From Plasmodiophora brassicae (taxonomy: Eukaryota > Endomyxa > Phytomyxea > Plasmodiophorida > Plasmodiophoridae): a stretch of DNA of 64,000 nucleotides. The stretch is taken from positions 124,001 to 188,000 of the forward strand of contig JASFAU010000004.1 in assembly GCA_039704465.1 (NCBI GenBank), in the 5' to 3' direction. A program made the translations under genes and the position numbers. Positions 21,450-33,442 of this stretch are shown here, piece after piece; positions within the stretch are counted from its first letter, which is position 1, and each line of letters begins with the position of its first letter. The notes beneath the pieces were generated by a model, which searched no databases, had not been told where the DNA came from, and worked only from the letters and a program-made list of their open reading frames with translations.

Positions 21450-22121
21450 GGTGAATCGGGTAACCGCAAATACACCCGACACTGCCTCAAGCGCATCCTA
21501 CTGGCGGAGCGCTTCGCGCCGGCTATGCACATGACGTCGGCCCCGACCAGGTCGCTGGGGATGCTTGCGAAGTTCTGTGCCCGATAGCAATCTGCACGTG
21601 GACGATAAAACGAAACACGACACCTGTGGAGGTTACGCTACGTGCGCCCGTGTGGCAACCCATACGTTCAACGCTGCAGTGCACTTCCACAGGACATGCA
21701 CGTTATGCCAACCGGATATGCAGTATGAACACGCCAACCCGACTCGGTTTTCTGATCCCGATTGTGCATGCGACCCGCGCCCACAGCACAACGTGGACGG
21801 CAGCATTGAGGAGGAGCATTTTTATGTTACCCAGGCCTAAGTTGAGAACACTGCATATAGGCGACGGCCGTCGAAAGCCTTGTCCTGGATGTTACGACGT
21901 GCGATCATCCTGAACAGAACAGCGGGGGGTATCCATGCCACGTTACAGAATGGTCACAGAAGCTGGCCGCGCGTCCTTCCTAGTCAGTGATCAACGGCGA
22001 CAACATTTCAATACGAATCCGTGCGGAGGTTGCTTTGTCTCACAACGGGGGAGATACTACCGGCCAAGATCAAGATATCGTACTCGCATTGGATCCAACA
22101 CGCCACCGCTAGTCGTTCGTC
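21450..22121. other. intergenic region without a recognised gene
   Basis: Several short open frames occur, including one with scattered Cys/His residues at 21,565-21,840. None has family motifs or convincing splice structure. It probably holds the promoter of the PH/kinase gene. Confidence 0.45.
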
Positions 22122-25100
22122 ATGTCCTTGTCGCTCAGCGCGACCGATGATACCGCTGCCCCGGATCGTCTCAGCGCCGAACCCATTTGGGAAGGATACC
22201 TTATGAAGCAGGTGCGGTCGGTCCCCGCCGTGAACGTCGCAACGGTGTCCTCATTCCACGTAGGGCGGTGCTCGCGGTGGGTTCAAGAACTGGAAGAAGC
22301 GCTGGTTCCGCTTAGACGCCGAGAACCTGTGCTACTACAAGGAGCGACCGCGAGCGCCGACCGACGCCAAATCCAACGATGCCGACACGTCGAGCAGCAT
22401 TGCCGAACCCGCCGTCCTGGGCGTCCTCCCGATTCGCAACGCGACCATCGTCGACCTGCGTAGGACGGCAGGGAACCACCTCCGGCCCGCGGCCATTGAT
22501 AAATGCTTCCACAGAGGGCGCCGACGATGTCGCCGTGAAGGCGGTCGAACTGCCACCGGCGTGGGACGTCGGCGCGACCGCCTGCCATGACTGCAAGAAG
22601 GAGTTCAGCGGTAGCGTTCGCCGCCGGTTCTGCCGGGCGTGCGGCCTGGCGCACTGTTCGCCGTGCTCGCCGCGGTCCGTGTTGCAGTCGCGGATCGGGT
22701 TCGCCGAGCCGGTCCGCGTCTGCAACTCGTGCTTCAACGGCATCACGTCCGCCGGCGGCTTCAAGAACGCCGATGGCGGCAGCCGGCTCGACGACGGCAT
22801 CATCATCGTCCAGACCGAGCAGAAGAAGAGCAAAGGTGGCGCGTCTCGGCGTCCTGCGTTTCGGGGGCCGTTGACGAACGCGTTGCAGGGTTCGAGTGGC
22901 GGTCGAAGAAGCACCTGTTCATACTGAATTCGGCCGAGCTGCAGATGTACCTGCAGGCGGAGACGAGCACGGTCAAGCTAGAGGTGATGACGGCGATCCG
23001 GAGCGTCGTCCTGTACCATCAGCGCAAGGCGCAACGGGCGACGACCGGGTCGGCCGTCACCGTCGCGGAACCGGAATCCAGCAACAACCGCCCGCATAAG
23101 CTCGACAGGCAGATGTCCGCCTCCAGCCAATGGAACATCGACTTCAAGGCCATCAAGATCCTCCATGAAATCGGGGAAGGGTACCGGATTCGGGTATGTC
23201 CCCTGACACGCATCGGCGTTCTAAGAACGTAACGCACAGGTCGACCGGGATGGTCTACAAAGGTCGCCTGTGGGGGACCGATGTCGCCGTGAAAACGATC
23301 AGGAACGCCACCATGGCGGATGACCTTCAGAAAGAGGTGGCCATCTTAAGCCAGTTGCGGCACCCGAACGTTGTCCTTTACATTGGGGCGTGCCTGGAGA
23401 AGCCGAACGTCGCCGTTGTCACCGAATGGTGCGATCGAGGGTCGCTCTTCGACCTGCTCTACGACGATTCCCCGGGCTGCTGCAACCTCGACTTCCAATC
23501 GATCATCACGATCGCTATCGGGATAGCGCAGGGCATGAACTACCTGCACAGCCTGAACCAGAAGATCATCCACCGCGACCTGAAGTCGCACAACATCCTC
23601 ATCGATTCGCATTTCACGCCCAAGGTCGCCGACTTTGGCCTGTCCAAGGTCAAAGAGCCGACGCGCCTGGGCGACAACATCGACCCGCAGATCGTCACCG
23701 AATCGCTGGCGATCGGCCACCAGAAAGCGCTGCGAGCGCACGCCGCCGCCAAGAAGAAGGCGGCAGAGGATTCGAAAGAGGCCCAGAGCGAGGTCGGCGC
23801 GATATGCGATTCGCCTGCGCGTTGGCACTGACACCACAGCAGGTCCCTGGTGGCACGGCGGAATGGATGGCCCCCGAGGTGATGGAAGGGGCCCCGTACA
23901 ACCAATCCGTCGACGTGTACTCGTACGGGATCGTACTGTCAGAGTAGGACGCATGCGGGCGCGCGCGACGAAACACGAACCGGGGCTGACCGCCCCATGA
24001 TCGTGCACAGGTTGCTGTCGCGACGGTTGCCGTTCCGCGACAAGTACACGATAACGGGCTACGCCGACGTCGTCGAGGCCGTGCTCGACGACGGCGCCAC
24101 GCCGACGATCCCGGAATGGTGTGGCGCCAAGATGCAGAAGCTCGTCGCCGACTGCCTCAGCAGGAACGCGGAGGCGCGCCCGACCTTCAACGAGATCATC
24201 CTTCGCCTGCGCAGGTTGGGCGGCGCGTCGTCCCGCCCGCCCGCCTAATCGTGATGATGACGCGCCTGGCAGTTTCTACCCGCTGGACCCGGCCGACGTG
24301 TTCCAGAAGTTCGACATCCCCCGGCTGCTGTCCATGCTGGACAGCCCGGATCGTACCGAACAGTTCCGAGCCGTTCGCGAGCTATCAGGTGACGCGGACG
24401 CACACGGTGCTGCCAGGAACGCTGACCTAACGACCACCTGGGCAGACATGGCCGTCGACCTGACCGACCTCTGCCACGTGTGCGGGCACACGCCGCTGAA
24501 GTACGCGCAGATGGGCGAGGCGACCGTCGTCAAGTTCGTCGCCCGCCTGACGACAATGTTGCTGTCCCCGCATGCCGACATCGTCAGTGCGATCCGCTGT
24601 CGCGTCGTCGCTGTGCAACTGACCGGGGGCGACCCTGAAGATCCAGCATGCGATGCTGGCGCTGCGTGCCATGATCGACGAGAGCGAGGCGGCGCTGCGC
24701 CCGACGCTCTTCGGCGCCATTCGGGAGTCGGGCGGCGTCCAGCGGATCGCGCTGCACCTGAAGTCGGACAAGGAGGACATGGCGAACGCGGCCGCGCTGC
24801 TGCTGTCTCGTATCATCGCTGACCCCGGCACGGTCGACAACCCGGCGACGCTGATGGGCCTGTCCCCCGAGGTCATGGCCGAACTGCTGGCCATTGCCAA
24901 ACAGGAGGTGGGGCCGGCAACCCGTTCGCGCGTAGTAAAGCAGACGACTGACGCAACCGGCCGTGTTCAGGTATCGACGCTGAAGAAGAAGATCGAGGGC
25001 AACGAGGGGTCGCTGTCCAGGAAAGTGGAACTGTCGACCTGGATATCGAACCGGCTGCGCCAGGCCGAGTTCGGCCTGAGCGACGCGCAGACGGCGCTGG

Positions 25101-25732
25101 CGTCGATTGCAACGCCGAGAACCATCATCGCCAACGTGGCGTCCCCGTCACCCGTACGCGCGCGCGCGCTTGGCGTTCCAACCCGCGCTCCGCACCCTGA
25201 CAACGTCCTAGGAGGGCGGCTCGTTCGAAGGCAAGGACCTGCCCGTTCAGCTGCGGGCCGAGATGGGCCGCGGCGCCCAGTGCTGGGGCTGGCTCGGGTT
25301 ACTGGACCCGGCCGGCGAGCAGTGGATCGACGTCTACGCCGTGCTCCGCAACGCCACCATCTGCATCTTCGACAGCGAGGAGTCGCGACCGGAGACCATT
25401 CGGTGCGTTTGTTGCCTCGCTGGCTGGGTTCGCCGGCAGCGGGACCCCCGCGTCTAAACTGGACCGGGCACAGGTACATTATTCGGATCCGCCTCGGGAA
25501 CGTGTCCGCCAAGTTTCGTGCCGGGCGGAAGCGCGGCCGGCACAACTGCCTGCAGATCGCCCTGTCCCAGGAGCTGCTGCCGGTGGCCGTCGACCCGAAG
25601 ACGCCCCCGATCCGCCGCGTCTTCATCAACGTCGGGTCGCACGAGCGGTTCGCCTTCTGGGTCAGGCACATCAACGAGCACCTGGACATACCCGTCCCGC
25701 TGGACTTCGCGCCGGACGAGACCATGACCTAA
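22122..25732 (+). CDS. PH / FYVE-like / TKL kinase / armadillo-like / PH multidomain protein
   Basis: At least eleven exons; solved introns include 22212-22263, 22460-22514, 22836-22888, 23181-23239, 23793-23839, 23944-24010, 24230-24272, 24389-24445 and 24583-24640. Order of domains: N-terminal PH (WEGYLMKQ, then FKNWKKRWFRL). Next is a FYVE-like finger with eight Cys/His positions (CHDCKKEF, RRFCRACG) but without the classic RHHCR lipid-binding motif. A short PH remnant (WRSKKHLFIL) follows. Then a TKL/Raf-like kinase with VAVK, IHRDLKSHN, VADFGLSK and GTAEWMAPE. A helical armadillo-like part and a C-terminal PH domain (GWLGLLD...) complete the protein. All kinase catalytic residues are present. 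The activation loop has an extra basic insertion of about 35-40 residues. This suggests a lipid-recruited signalling kinase; the pathway is unknown. Borders after 24,880 are approximate. Confidence 0.88.
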
Positions 25733-25802
25733 CTGAGCGTGGCTCGCCTCAGTCCCCCATATTACCACTGAAGCGAACGACACTGGAACGGGTGTGTAAT
25801 TA

Positions 25803-27203
25803 TTAGGCCAGGAGATGCAGCGTAACCGCAATGACGACCATCGGGACCCAGTTCGACTGCGGGCCACGGCTCGGCACGGCGTGAGACACCTGTTGCTCGC
25901 CTGCTGCCGGGGACGTCGTCTCCTCGGCCCCTGCTGCCGGGGACGTCGTCTCCTCGGCCCCTGCTGCCGGGGACGTCGTCTCCTCGGCCACTGCTGCCGT
26001 TGCCGCCCCCTTCCTCGGCTCCCAATCCGCGTCCTGCAGCGTGGCGTCCTTCTTCGAGAAACGGGAGATCGTGCTGGCCAGGTCGCCGTCGCTGGCCACA
26101 TCAGCAGCGGTCCTGCCCTGTCGATCCTCCACGTCCACATCGGCGTCCAACGCCAGGAACTGCTCGACGACGACGCCGCGTCCATTGTTCGCCGCGTAGT
26201 GCAGGGCCGTCCATCCCATGTGGTCGCCGAACTCGATGAGGGCGCCCGCGTCCAGCAACGCGACCAGGACGTCGACATGACCGTGGCCGGCGGCCAGATG
26301 CAATGGCGTCTGCCCGCGCTCGTTGGTCGCATCGACCTGAGCACCCGCCGCCAGCAGCCGCTGTACGACGGGCACACAGTTGACGCGGGCGCTCTCGTGC
26401 AAGGCGGTGTACCCGTCGGGGTCGGCCCCGTCGATGGCACCGGCGGGGACCGCGTCCAGAAGCACGGCAGCGGCCTCGTCGTGGCACATCATCGCCGACA
26501 GGTGCAACGGCGACGCCGTGAACCCTCTCACGTACGTCGTTGCGGTGTCGCCATCCAGATCGGTGACGGTCAGCGTCGTGAACCCGACGGGCCATTCCGT
26601 CGTCGGCGAGCGCCTGCGCAGGATCAGGCGAAGCAGGTCGGGGGACTGCCGGTTCCAGATCGCTAATAGGAGGAGGGTGTCGAGGTCCCCGGCGCCGGCG
26701 TCCAGCAGGATGCCAACCACGTCCGCGTGACCGCGCCAAACGGCCAGATGGGCGGCCGTGTTCCCGTACACGCAGACGAGGTCGATGGAGGCGCGGGCGT
26801 CGACCAGGAGGGCGACGATGTCGGCGTGGCCGCCCGCGGCAGCGTAGTGCAGAGCGGTGTACCCGTGGCGGTCCTTGGCATCGAGGGCGGCGCCCTTGTC
26901 GATGAGGACGGCGCACGCGTCGACGTGACCGTTGCCGGCCGCGAAATGCAGCGGCGTGAGGTTATCGCTGTCGCGGTCGTTGATGTTGGCGCCGTTCCCA
27001 ATCATCATCTCGATGGTCTCGACGCGTCCCAGCTCCGCCGCTAGGTGTAGGTGTAGGCCTCGCAGGTTGCGGGCGGGGATCGACTGCAACCTCTGCTCCT
27101 GCCTGTCGACCCGAGCGGCATGGTCGTCGTCCAGCACGGTGCCGACCGCGACGCTAATCACCAGCACGGACAGCCATAACGCCGACGCCTTCATCATCGT
27201 CAT
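25803..27203 (-). CDS. secreted, probably GPI-anchored ankyrin-repeat protein
   Basis: Single exon, 466 aa. The N-terminus is a signal peptide (MTMMKASALWLSVLVISVAV...). Residues about 45-380 form roughly nine ankyrin repeats with strong consensus, e.g. DNLTPLHFAAGNGHVDAC, GYTALHYAAAGGHADIV and GQTPLHLAAGHGHVDVL. A linker contains three and a half copies of a ten-residue unit, AEETTSPAAG. The extreme C-terminus is hydrophobic (WVPMVVIAVTLHLLA) with nothing after it, as in GPI-attachment signals. The predicted product is therefore a surface-exposed ankyrin protein. A tail-anchored form is an alternative. A target or partner is not visible. Confidence 0.87.
   Translation of the reverse strand: MTMMKASALWLSVLVISVAVGTVLDDDHAARVDRQEQRLQSIPARNLRGLHLHLAAELGRVETIEMMIGNGANINDRDSDNLTPLHFAAGNGHVDACAVLIDKGAALDAKDRHGYTALHYAAAGGHADIVALLVDARASIDLVCVYGNTAAHLAVWRGHADVVGILLDAGAGDLDTLLLLAIWNRQSPDLLRLILRRRSPTTEWPVGFTTLTVTDLDGDTATTYVRGFTASPLHLSAMMCHDEAAAVLLDAVPAGAIDGADPDGYTALHESARVNCVPVVQRLLAAGAQVDATNERGQTPLHLAAGHGHVDVLVALLDAGALIEFGDHMGWTALHYAANNGRGVVVEQFLALDADVDVEDRQGRTAADVASDGDLASTISRFSKKDATLQDADWEPRKGAATAAVAEETTSPAAGAEETTSPAAGAEETTSPAAGEQQVSHAVPSRGPQSNWVPMVVIAVTLHLLA
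25901..26000. repeat. 30-bp tandem repeat, three units plus a partial
   Basis: Units start at 25,901, 25,931 and 25,961. The first two are identical and the third differs only at its last base; a 9-10 base partial unit follows. They lie in the ankyrin gene and encode the repeated AEETTSPAAG peptide on the minus strand. The near-identity points to recent expansion or ongoing homogenisation. Confidence 0.93.
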
Positions 27204-27473
27204 GGCGATCGGATACCAGATTGCGCTTCGTTACGCGCCTGGGGGGACGGGACAGGGCGCGCGCGCGTCCGCCACTGTGGCGGGCCGAGCGCCGACACAG
27301 CCGCAGGCGACGTCACCCGGTAACGTCGCCCGCCCGCGGAAATCATCGCCGCGTCGTTCAGGCGCAACCGTCGACAGTCGCAGCCGCCTGCAGTTGCGCG
27401 ACTGGGCCGCGACAATTGCGCCAGTCGAGGCGCTGCACTGGGGCGCTGCAGTTCATTTTGCCCAATCCGCATC

Positions 27474-29682
27474 ATGGCACGGTCCATACGTCATCGTCAT
27501 GCAGCGGGCGCGGTCGGGGCGGTCGTCGTCGCAAGCCGCGCCACAACGAAGGCGACGGCGGCGGTGGCGGGCGGCGTTGCCGTGGCGTGGCGCCCGGCGC
27601 TGATATGCTTCGCGTCGGTGCTGGCGTTGTACATGGCGACGATGTCGCCGACGATCACGGGCGGCGATGCCGGCGAGCTGGCTGCGGCCGCATGCGGGTC
27701 GTCGGTGCCGCACCCGCCCGGGTACCCCACGTTCGTTGTCCTGTACGGCTCGGCGTTCAGGCTGTTGCAGAACGCCAAACCTGCATTGCTGTTCAATGCG
27801 TTGTCTTCTCTGATCAGCGCGTCTGCCGCTGCGATCCTTTTTATTGCCGTCCAACAGGCGTCCGGATCGACGGACTGGAAAGGGCCCATGACGGCCACCT
27901 TCATGTTCGCGTTTTCGCCGACGGTCTGGACGTATGCTACGCAAACGGAAGTCTTCCCGTTGAACAATTTCTTCCTTGCAGTGCTTCTCTTGGCCACCGT
28001 ATGGCTGTCATCGGTAAGGGTGACCGTTGATGACGACGTGGTCCCTTGCTGACTGTGTACCACTATTGCGTTACAGGATCCGAGCCCGCGAAACGTTGTG
28101 CTATGCGCTTTCGTGTGTGGACTAGCGTCCACGAACCAACACACGATTGTTTTATATATTCTTCCGACTGCGCTGGCATTTATTTGCCTGGAGCGTCGTC
28201 TTCGGTGGCCACTCACGCTAACGAGCATTGCGGCCGCGTTCCTTCTTGGCCTACTGCCGTATGCCTTTCTGGTTGCGGCGGCTGGGAGATATCGCTCATG
28301 GGGTGACACAAGCAGCCTGGCTGGAGTGATGACGCACGTTTTCAGGGAGGAGGTAAAGTCATGCCTATGTAGCGTTCCTGACGTGTTCTGATCAGTTTCG
28401 GCAGTATGGCACGTTTCGCCTTGCAAATGAAAACGTTGACGCTGGAGTTCCATTCCTGGCCCGCCTCACGTTTTACTTTAGCGACTTGCTGACGCAGTCG
28501 TCTTTGGTGGCGCTGCCGCTGGCACTGTACTGCATCCTTGTCGATAGGCGGCGCCTGATTCGGATCGTGGTTGCGGCGTTTGCGTTTTACGTCGTCTTAT
28601 TTACCATGTTGAACAACATGGCCGTTCAGTCTCCGCTTCTTCTGGGCGTTCAGCAACGATTCTTCATGCAGCCGTTTGCCCTGGTTTGTTTCCTTGTCGG
28701 CGTTGGAATTCACCATATTCGCAATCGAAACGTATTATCGCCGTTCCTCGTGGACAACTTGATAGTTGCTTTCCTCCTTGCGCACGTCGGTCGTCCGTTC
28801 CTGCAGCAGATTGCAATTCGCACCGCTCCTGCCGTCGTCGACATCCATGCGCGATCCGCCCTGACAAGCATGCCTGAGGGCAGCATTGTTCTGGCCACCG
28901 GGGACCTCATCGTTCACCCAATGCTCTACCTACAAGCCTGTGAACGCGTTCGCCCCGACGTGCGCGTCATCGCTGTTCCAAACATGATCTCCACCTGGTT
29001 TGTTGAACAGCAGTCGCGGTACTTCCCTGGGGTCGTGTTCCCCGGTCTGTATATGCATGGCGGCTTCCCGGGAGGATTTACTGCACGGGATTTCCTTGAC
29101 AGTAACGTTGACCGGGCCCCTGTGTTTACCTGTGGAGGATTGCCACCGGCCCCTGGCGAGGACCAAAGCGCACTGAAGCGCGATTTCCTGGCATGGCCGA
29201 TCGGCATTTGCTCTCGGATACTGCGTCCAACAGAGAAGCCGGCGAATTTGACAGCATATTTGGGGACGGCTCTGAGCCTGCTCGATGTCGCACTATTTGG
29301 CATGGGATCCTCACAACTGTACGATGCCACCTCCTGGGAGTACGATGCGTTCAGACATGTTTGGCTACGTCGTGCACTGCTGTTTGAACACGCGTACAAC
29401 ATCATCTTCCCAAACTATCTCGAGGAATCGTTGTTGCGGATTGCTGCTGACCTCGCCGACCGCATCGTCGACGGATGGCGCGCGAAGGAACGCTTTGCCA
29501 GACCCGATTCCAACTTCTGGAAACAGGCAGCCGACGTGTACGGGCACCTTAGCGTGATACAACGCCATCCGTACGAAGATCGAATGTTCGTAATGTTTGA
29601 GTCTGCCCTAGATGCGGACCCGAACGACCACGTCATCGCCGAGGTCGTTCGAGGTCGGCACAACCCGTACCGTAATCGGTAA
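27474..29682 (+). CDS. TMEM260: TMEM260-type protein O-mannosyltransferase (DUF2723)
   Basis: TMEM260 is an ER membrane glycosyltransferase that O-mannosylates IPT domains of plexins and receptor kinases in animals. Three exons (27474-28013, 28077-28352, 28405-29682), introns 63 and 52 nt, give 697 aa, close to the animal protein. The family signature is clear: YMATMSPTITGGDAGEL, then HPPGYPTFVVLYG, then ATQTEVFPLNN. Exon 2 has STNQHT and SWGDTSSLAG, and the join to exon 3 gives FREEYGTF. Multiple membrane helices follow, and the C-terminal part is soluble. No plexin-like substrate is visible in this window, so the target in this organism is unknown. Confidence 0.93.
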
Positions 29683-30510
29683 AGGTAATGTTCAAATAAA
29701 CGTGCCTCGTCATAGCTGCCATTGTGCGATGAACCGAAGTTGCCCAAGCGGTCGTGCCTCAATAGACATTCACGCCACAGACGAAAGTAAACATCCCTAT
29801 GCTAGCAAGCCCTGGCGTCGGGGTGCCTGGCTGTCCGGCCACGACGTCCTTCCTGCTTGCGTCGTGATGACGTAATTCTGCCTGCGTCGCTGGACTTCAT
29901 GGACGAGCTCAGCGACGCCGAGCGCGAAACGGTGATCGCGGTCGCGCGCGCAGCGTTCGCCGGGGAACAGACGCGCAGACACTGTATTCGACCAAATTGC
30001 TCCATTGTCAGGTTCGGGCCCCCCTGAACGTGTGTTCCCAAGTCAGGCCCTCACAGGATCATCAGTTTGATTAAGGAGCCAGCGAATGCGAGAACGCAAT
30101 GGGTCTGAACGTCGTTCTTCCCCGGCAACAGCCAACCCCGAAGGTCTCGATTGACGATACCCCAGCCGCGACGACAACAAAGCCCATTACTCTCGATCTC
30201 AAATAATTGGACAGACCCGGTTTGCCGGTCAGGCGCCAGCTGGTGCGTGGTGGCGTTTCAGCCCGAAGAAGTCGAGCTGCCGCCCAAGCTCCAAGATCAG
30301 ATGTGTCTTGGCGAATGGAAGCAGTAGTGGGCCCGATACTTCCAAGAGGTGGCGGTGACGCGCATCGACGCTTCCGTATAGCTGATGACAATCGCGTAAA
30401 GCTGCCGCAGCTTCTGCGGCGCGGTGTCCCGCTTCTGCGGGGTCCGGCCGCTGCGCGGACAGCGTAGCGGATTGCGCCACGGACACCGTGACGGACCCCG
30501 GATTCCACTA
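29683..30510. other. intergenic region with minor open frames
   Basis: An ATG-started frame at 29,899-30,027 encodes 42 residues beginning MDELSDAERETVIAV, acidic and helix-like, but no family is recognised. It could be a small protein or a gene relic. Minus-strand frames at 30,071-30,508 look spurious. The stretch before 30,511 should contain the helicase promoter. Confidence 0.4.
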
Positions 30511-32694
30511 ATGGCGGGCGTTCGTAAATCTGATGACGGCAAGGTCTCGACTAAGAAATCGAAGAAGTCGTCCAAGACGTCTGAACATGACCCGTCGCTG
30601 ACGAACGGAACCAGCTTGACGGCGACGAAACCGTCGAAGGAAAAATCGCGCAAGTCGGAGTCCGACTCTGACAAGAAGGCGAAGAAGAAGAAGCGGTCGC
30701 GCGAGAACGACGACGAATCCAAGGCTGTTGACGCGGACGCGCCAAAGAAGAAGACGAAGAAGGAGAAGAGCGCACCCAAAGAAGACGCCGGTGATGCTGT
30801 TCCGGAGAACGCCGTCTCCCGGTTCCGGATCAGTCCGGCCAACGTGAAGACGCTGGCTGCCCAGGGCATCACGTGTACGTCGCCCCATTGCCCTGCATGA
30901 CTGCCGCTTATTCCTCGCCCTCTTAGCGCTGTTCCCTATCCAAACGAACACGTTCGACATCATTTACGACGGTAACGACATCATCGCGCGCGTATGTCCC
31001 TGAAGTTCCTTGCGTGCTTTCACAATCGCTTATGGTTGTGTTTCAGGCCAAGACGGGGTCAGGAAAGACGCTTGCCTTCGCGTTGCCTGTCGTGGAGCGA
31101 ATCCTGGCGAACGATGACGGGGGTAGGCGCCGTCCGGGCCGCGGTCCCCAAGTCCTGGTCGTTGCACCGACACGCGAACTCGCCAAGCAGGTCGCCACCG
31201 TTTTCGAATCCGTCGGCCAGGGCCTGCAGACCCTCACCGTCTACGGCGGTGCACCGTACCAGCCACAAGAGAACGCCATGCGACGCGGCATTGACGTCCT
31301 GGTCGGAACGCCCGGCCGGATCAATGACTTTCTCAACAAGCGCCAGTTCCTGCGATTCGACAACCTCGACTACGTCATCCTCGACGAGGCCGATGAGATG
31401 CTCAACGACGGCTTCGCCAAGGACATTGAAGCGATCCTGTCGGCCATCGGCGATCGCCCCACCCAGAAGCTGCTCTTCTCGGCCACCATCCCCGACTGTA
31501 AGTCGGGTCCCATTCGCCGTACCGTCTAGGGTTCTGATCAATCGCCGTCCCCCAGGGGTGGAGAAGGTCGCCAAGAAGTACCTGTCGCCGGACAAGGTCG
31601 TCGTCGACCTGATCCAGGCGAAGATCTCGACGAACCCGGACATCACGCATTACCAGATGCCGGTCTACTGGACCGAGAAGCACAAGGTCATCGGCGACTG
31701 CGTTCGCCTGTATGCCAAGGACGGGCGCACGATCGTCTTCGCGCCGACGAAGAAGGAGTGCAACGAGATGGTGGTCGACACGCGTTTCGCCCTCGAAGCG
31801 CAGGTCCTCCATGGCGACATCTCGCAGGCGCAGCGCGAATCGACGCTGAAAGGGTTCCGCGACGGCAAGTTTAAGGTGCTGGTCGCCACCGACGTCGCCG
31901 CTCGCGGCCTGGACATCACCGGCGTCGACCTGGTCGTCCAGTCGGAGCCGCCGCCCGACCACGAGACGTACGTGCACCGGTCAGGGCGCACGGGGCGGGC
32001 CGGCGCCAAGGGCATCTCGATCACGCTGTACACGCCCAGGCACGTGTTCTGGCTGCAGCAGATCACCAGGAAGGCCAGGGTCGACTTCAAGATCCTCGGG
32101 TGCCCGCAGCAATCCGACCTGATCGGGGCGGCCGTCGGCGCGTCCGTCGAGGCCGCCCGCGCCGTCCTGCAGTCGAAGCACACGATCCATCGCGACTGGC
32201 GCGCCGCCGCCCGCGACCTGGTCTCCGCGTTCGACAACGACGCGGAGAAGGTCGTCGCCGCCTGCCTCATGGCCGCCAACGGCGGGGTCACCGCCAGCGG
32301 TTCCATGCCGTCGTCGCTGCTGACCGGCCAGTCGCAGTACGTGACGGTGTCGGTGACGTCGCAGCGCGGGCGTGTCTTCGGCTCCGGACAAATCTTCAAC
32401 CAGTTGCGGCAGCACTTTGACGCCTCCGTCGTCGACGCCGTCAAGAACATGCGCATGCGCGCCGACCAGGCCGGCGCCGTCTGCGACCTGCCCGTCGAGT
32501 GCTACGCCGAGGTGGCGGCCCTGCCGGAATCCACCGGCATCGCCCTGGCCACCACCCTGCCCGATATCGTCGAGAAGGCCGACATGCCGCCGCCGGCCCG
32601 GGGTGGTGCCGGACGGTACAGCCGGGGATCCGGCGGCCAGTCCAACGGGAACGGCCGGTACGGGCAGCGGAATCAGTGGAACGGTCGCCGATGA
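30511..32694 (+). CDS. DDX21/DDX50/RH7-type nucleolar DEAD-box RNA helicase with GUCT domain
   Basis: RNA helicase of the Gu family, acting in the nucleolus on pre-rRNA. Four exons (30511-30874, 30927-30991, 31047-31497, 31556-32694), introns 52, 55 and 58 nt, give 672 aa. The N-terminus is a Lys/Ser/Glu-rich tail typical of nucleolar proteins. Motifs in order: Q motif LFPIQT, I AKTGSGKT, Ia PTRELA, GG, TPGR, II DEAD, III SAT, IV IVFAPT, V ATDVAARGLD, VI HRSGRTGRAG. The GUCT domain follows (SLLTGQSQYVTV, AVCDLPVE), and the tail is Gly/Arg/Asn-rich (RGG-like), which binds RNA. GUCT is diagnostic for DDX21/DDX50 and plant RH7. Confidence 0.95.
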
Positions 32695-32844
32695 TTTCGA
32701 TCCCAGTACAATACATTGTCAGAGCTTGTCCCGAAACTGGATACACAACCTATACGTTGCTACGACAGGACCAGCAACACGACGTGGCGTTAGTGGGTAG
32801 ACAGGTAGTATGTATGGATTGCAGTGACGACGTGTTTGAGGAAT

Positions 32845-33282
32845 TTAGAGACGGCGACCGCGACGGCCACCCTTGGCGCGGGTGCTGTCGGTCGGGATCG
32901 GCGTGACATCCTCAAGGCGGCCGATCTTCATGCCGTTACGGGCCAGGGCGCGCAGCGCGGACTGTGCGCCCGGGCCGGGCGTCTTCGTGCGGTTGCCACC
33001 CGTGGCGCGAAGCTTGATATGCAGGGCGGTGATACCGCGCTCCTTGCACTTGGCGGCGACGTCCTGGGCGGCAAGCATGGCGGCGTACGGCGACGCCTCG
33101 TCACGGTCGGCCTTGACCTTCATGCCGCCCGTAATGCGGATGATGGTCTCCTTGCCCGACAAGTCGGTCACGTGGACGAACGTGTCGTTGAACGACGCAT
33201 AGATGTGCGCCACGCCGAAGATCTCCTCGCCATCGCGCTTCGTCGGGCCGTAGTAGACGGCCTCTTCCTCCCGCTTCGACAT
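32845..33282 (-). CDS. RPS14: 40S ribosomal protein uS11 (RPS14)
   Basis: Small-subunit ribosomal protein at the platform near the mRNA exit. One exon, 145 aa, close to the usual 150. Strong matches include [51 protein letters not shown] and the basic C-terminal tail after [10 protein letters not shown]. The start MSKREEE is the first in-frame ATG with family-like sequence after it. Unlike most genes here it has no intron. Confidence 0.96.
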   Translation of the reverse strand: MSKREEEAVYYGPTKRDGEEIFGVAHIYASFNDTFVHVTDLSGKETIIRITGGMKVKADRDEASPYAAMLAAQDVAAKCKERGITALHIKLRATGGNRTKTPGPGAQSALRALARNGMKIGRLEDVTPIPTDSTRAKGGRRGRRL

Positions 33283-33442
33283 GATTGCGGCACTGACCAC
33301 GACGGGTCCGCCGCGGACTCCGTAGCTCCGCAGCGTATACGTCCTGCGCCCTAATATAAGTCTGCGTCCCCCGCAGTCGTTGTTGCCCCGCAACCACAAC
33401 GTCCTATCGACACCTATGGCGGTATAGAATAATGCACGGCGA

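Noticed and set aside
25454..26440. Minus-strand frame overlapping the ankyrin gene and the end of the PH/kinase gene
   Set aside because: It joins shadows of two real genes and has only low-complexity sequence.
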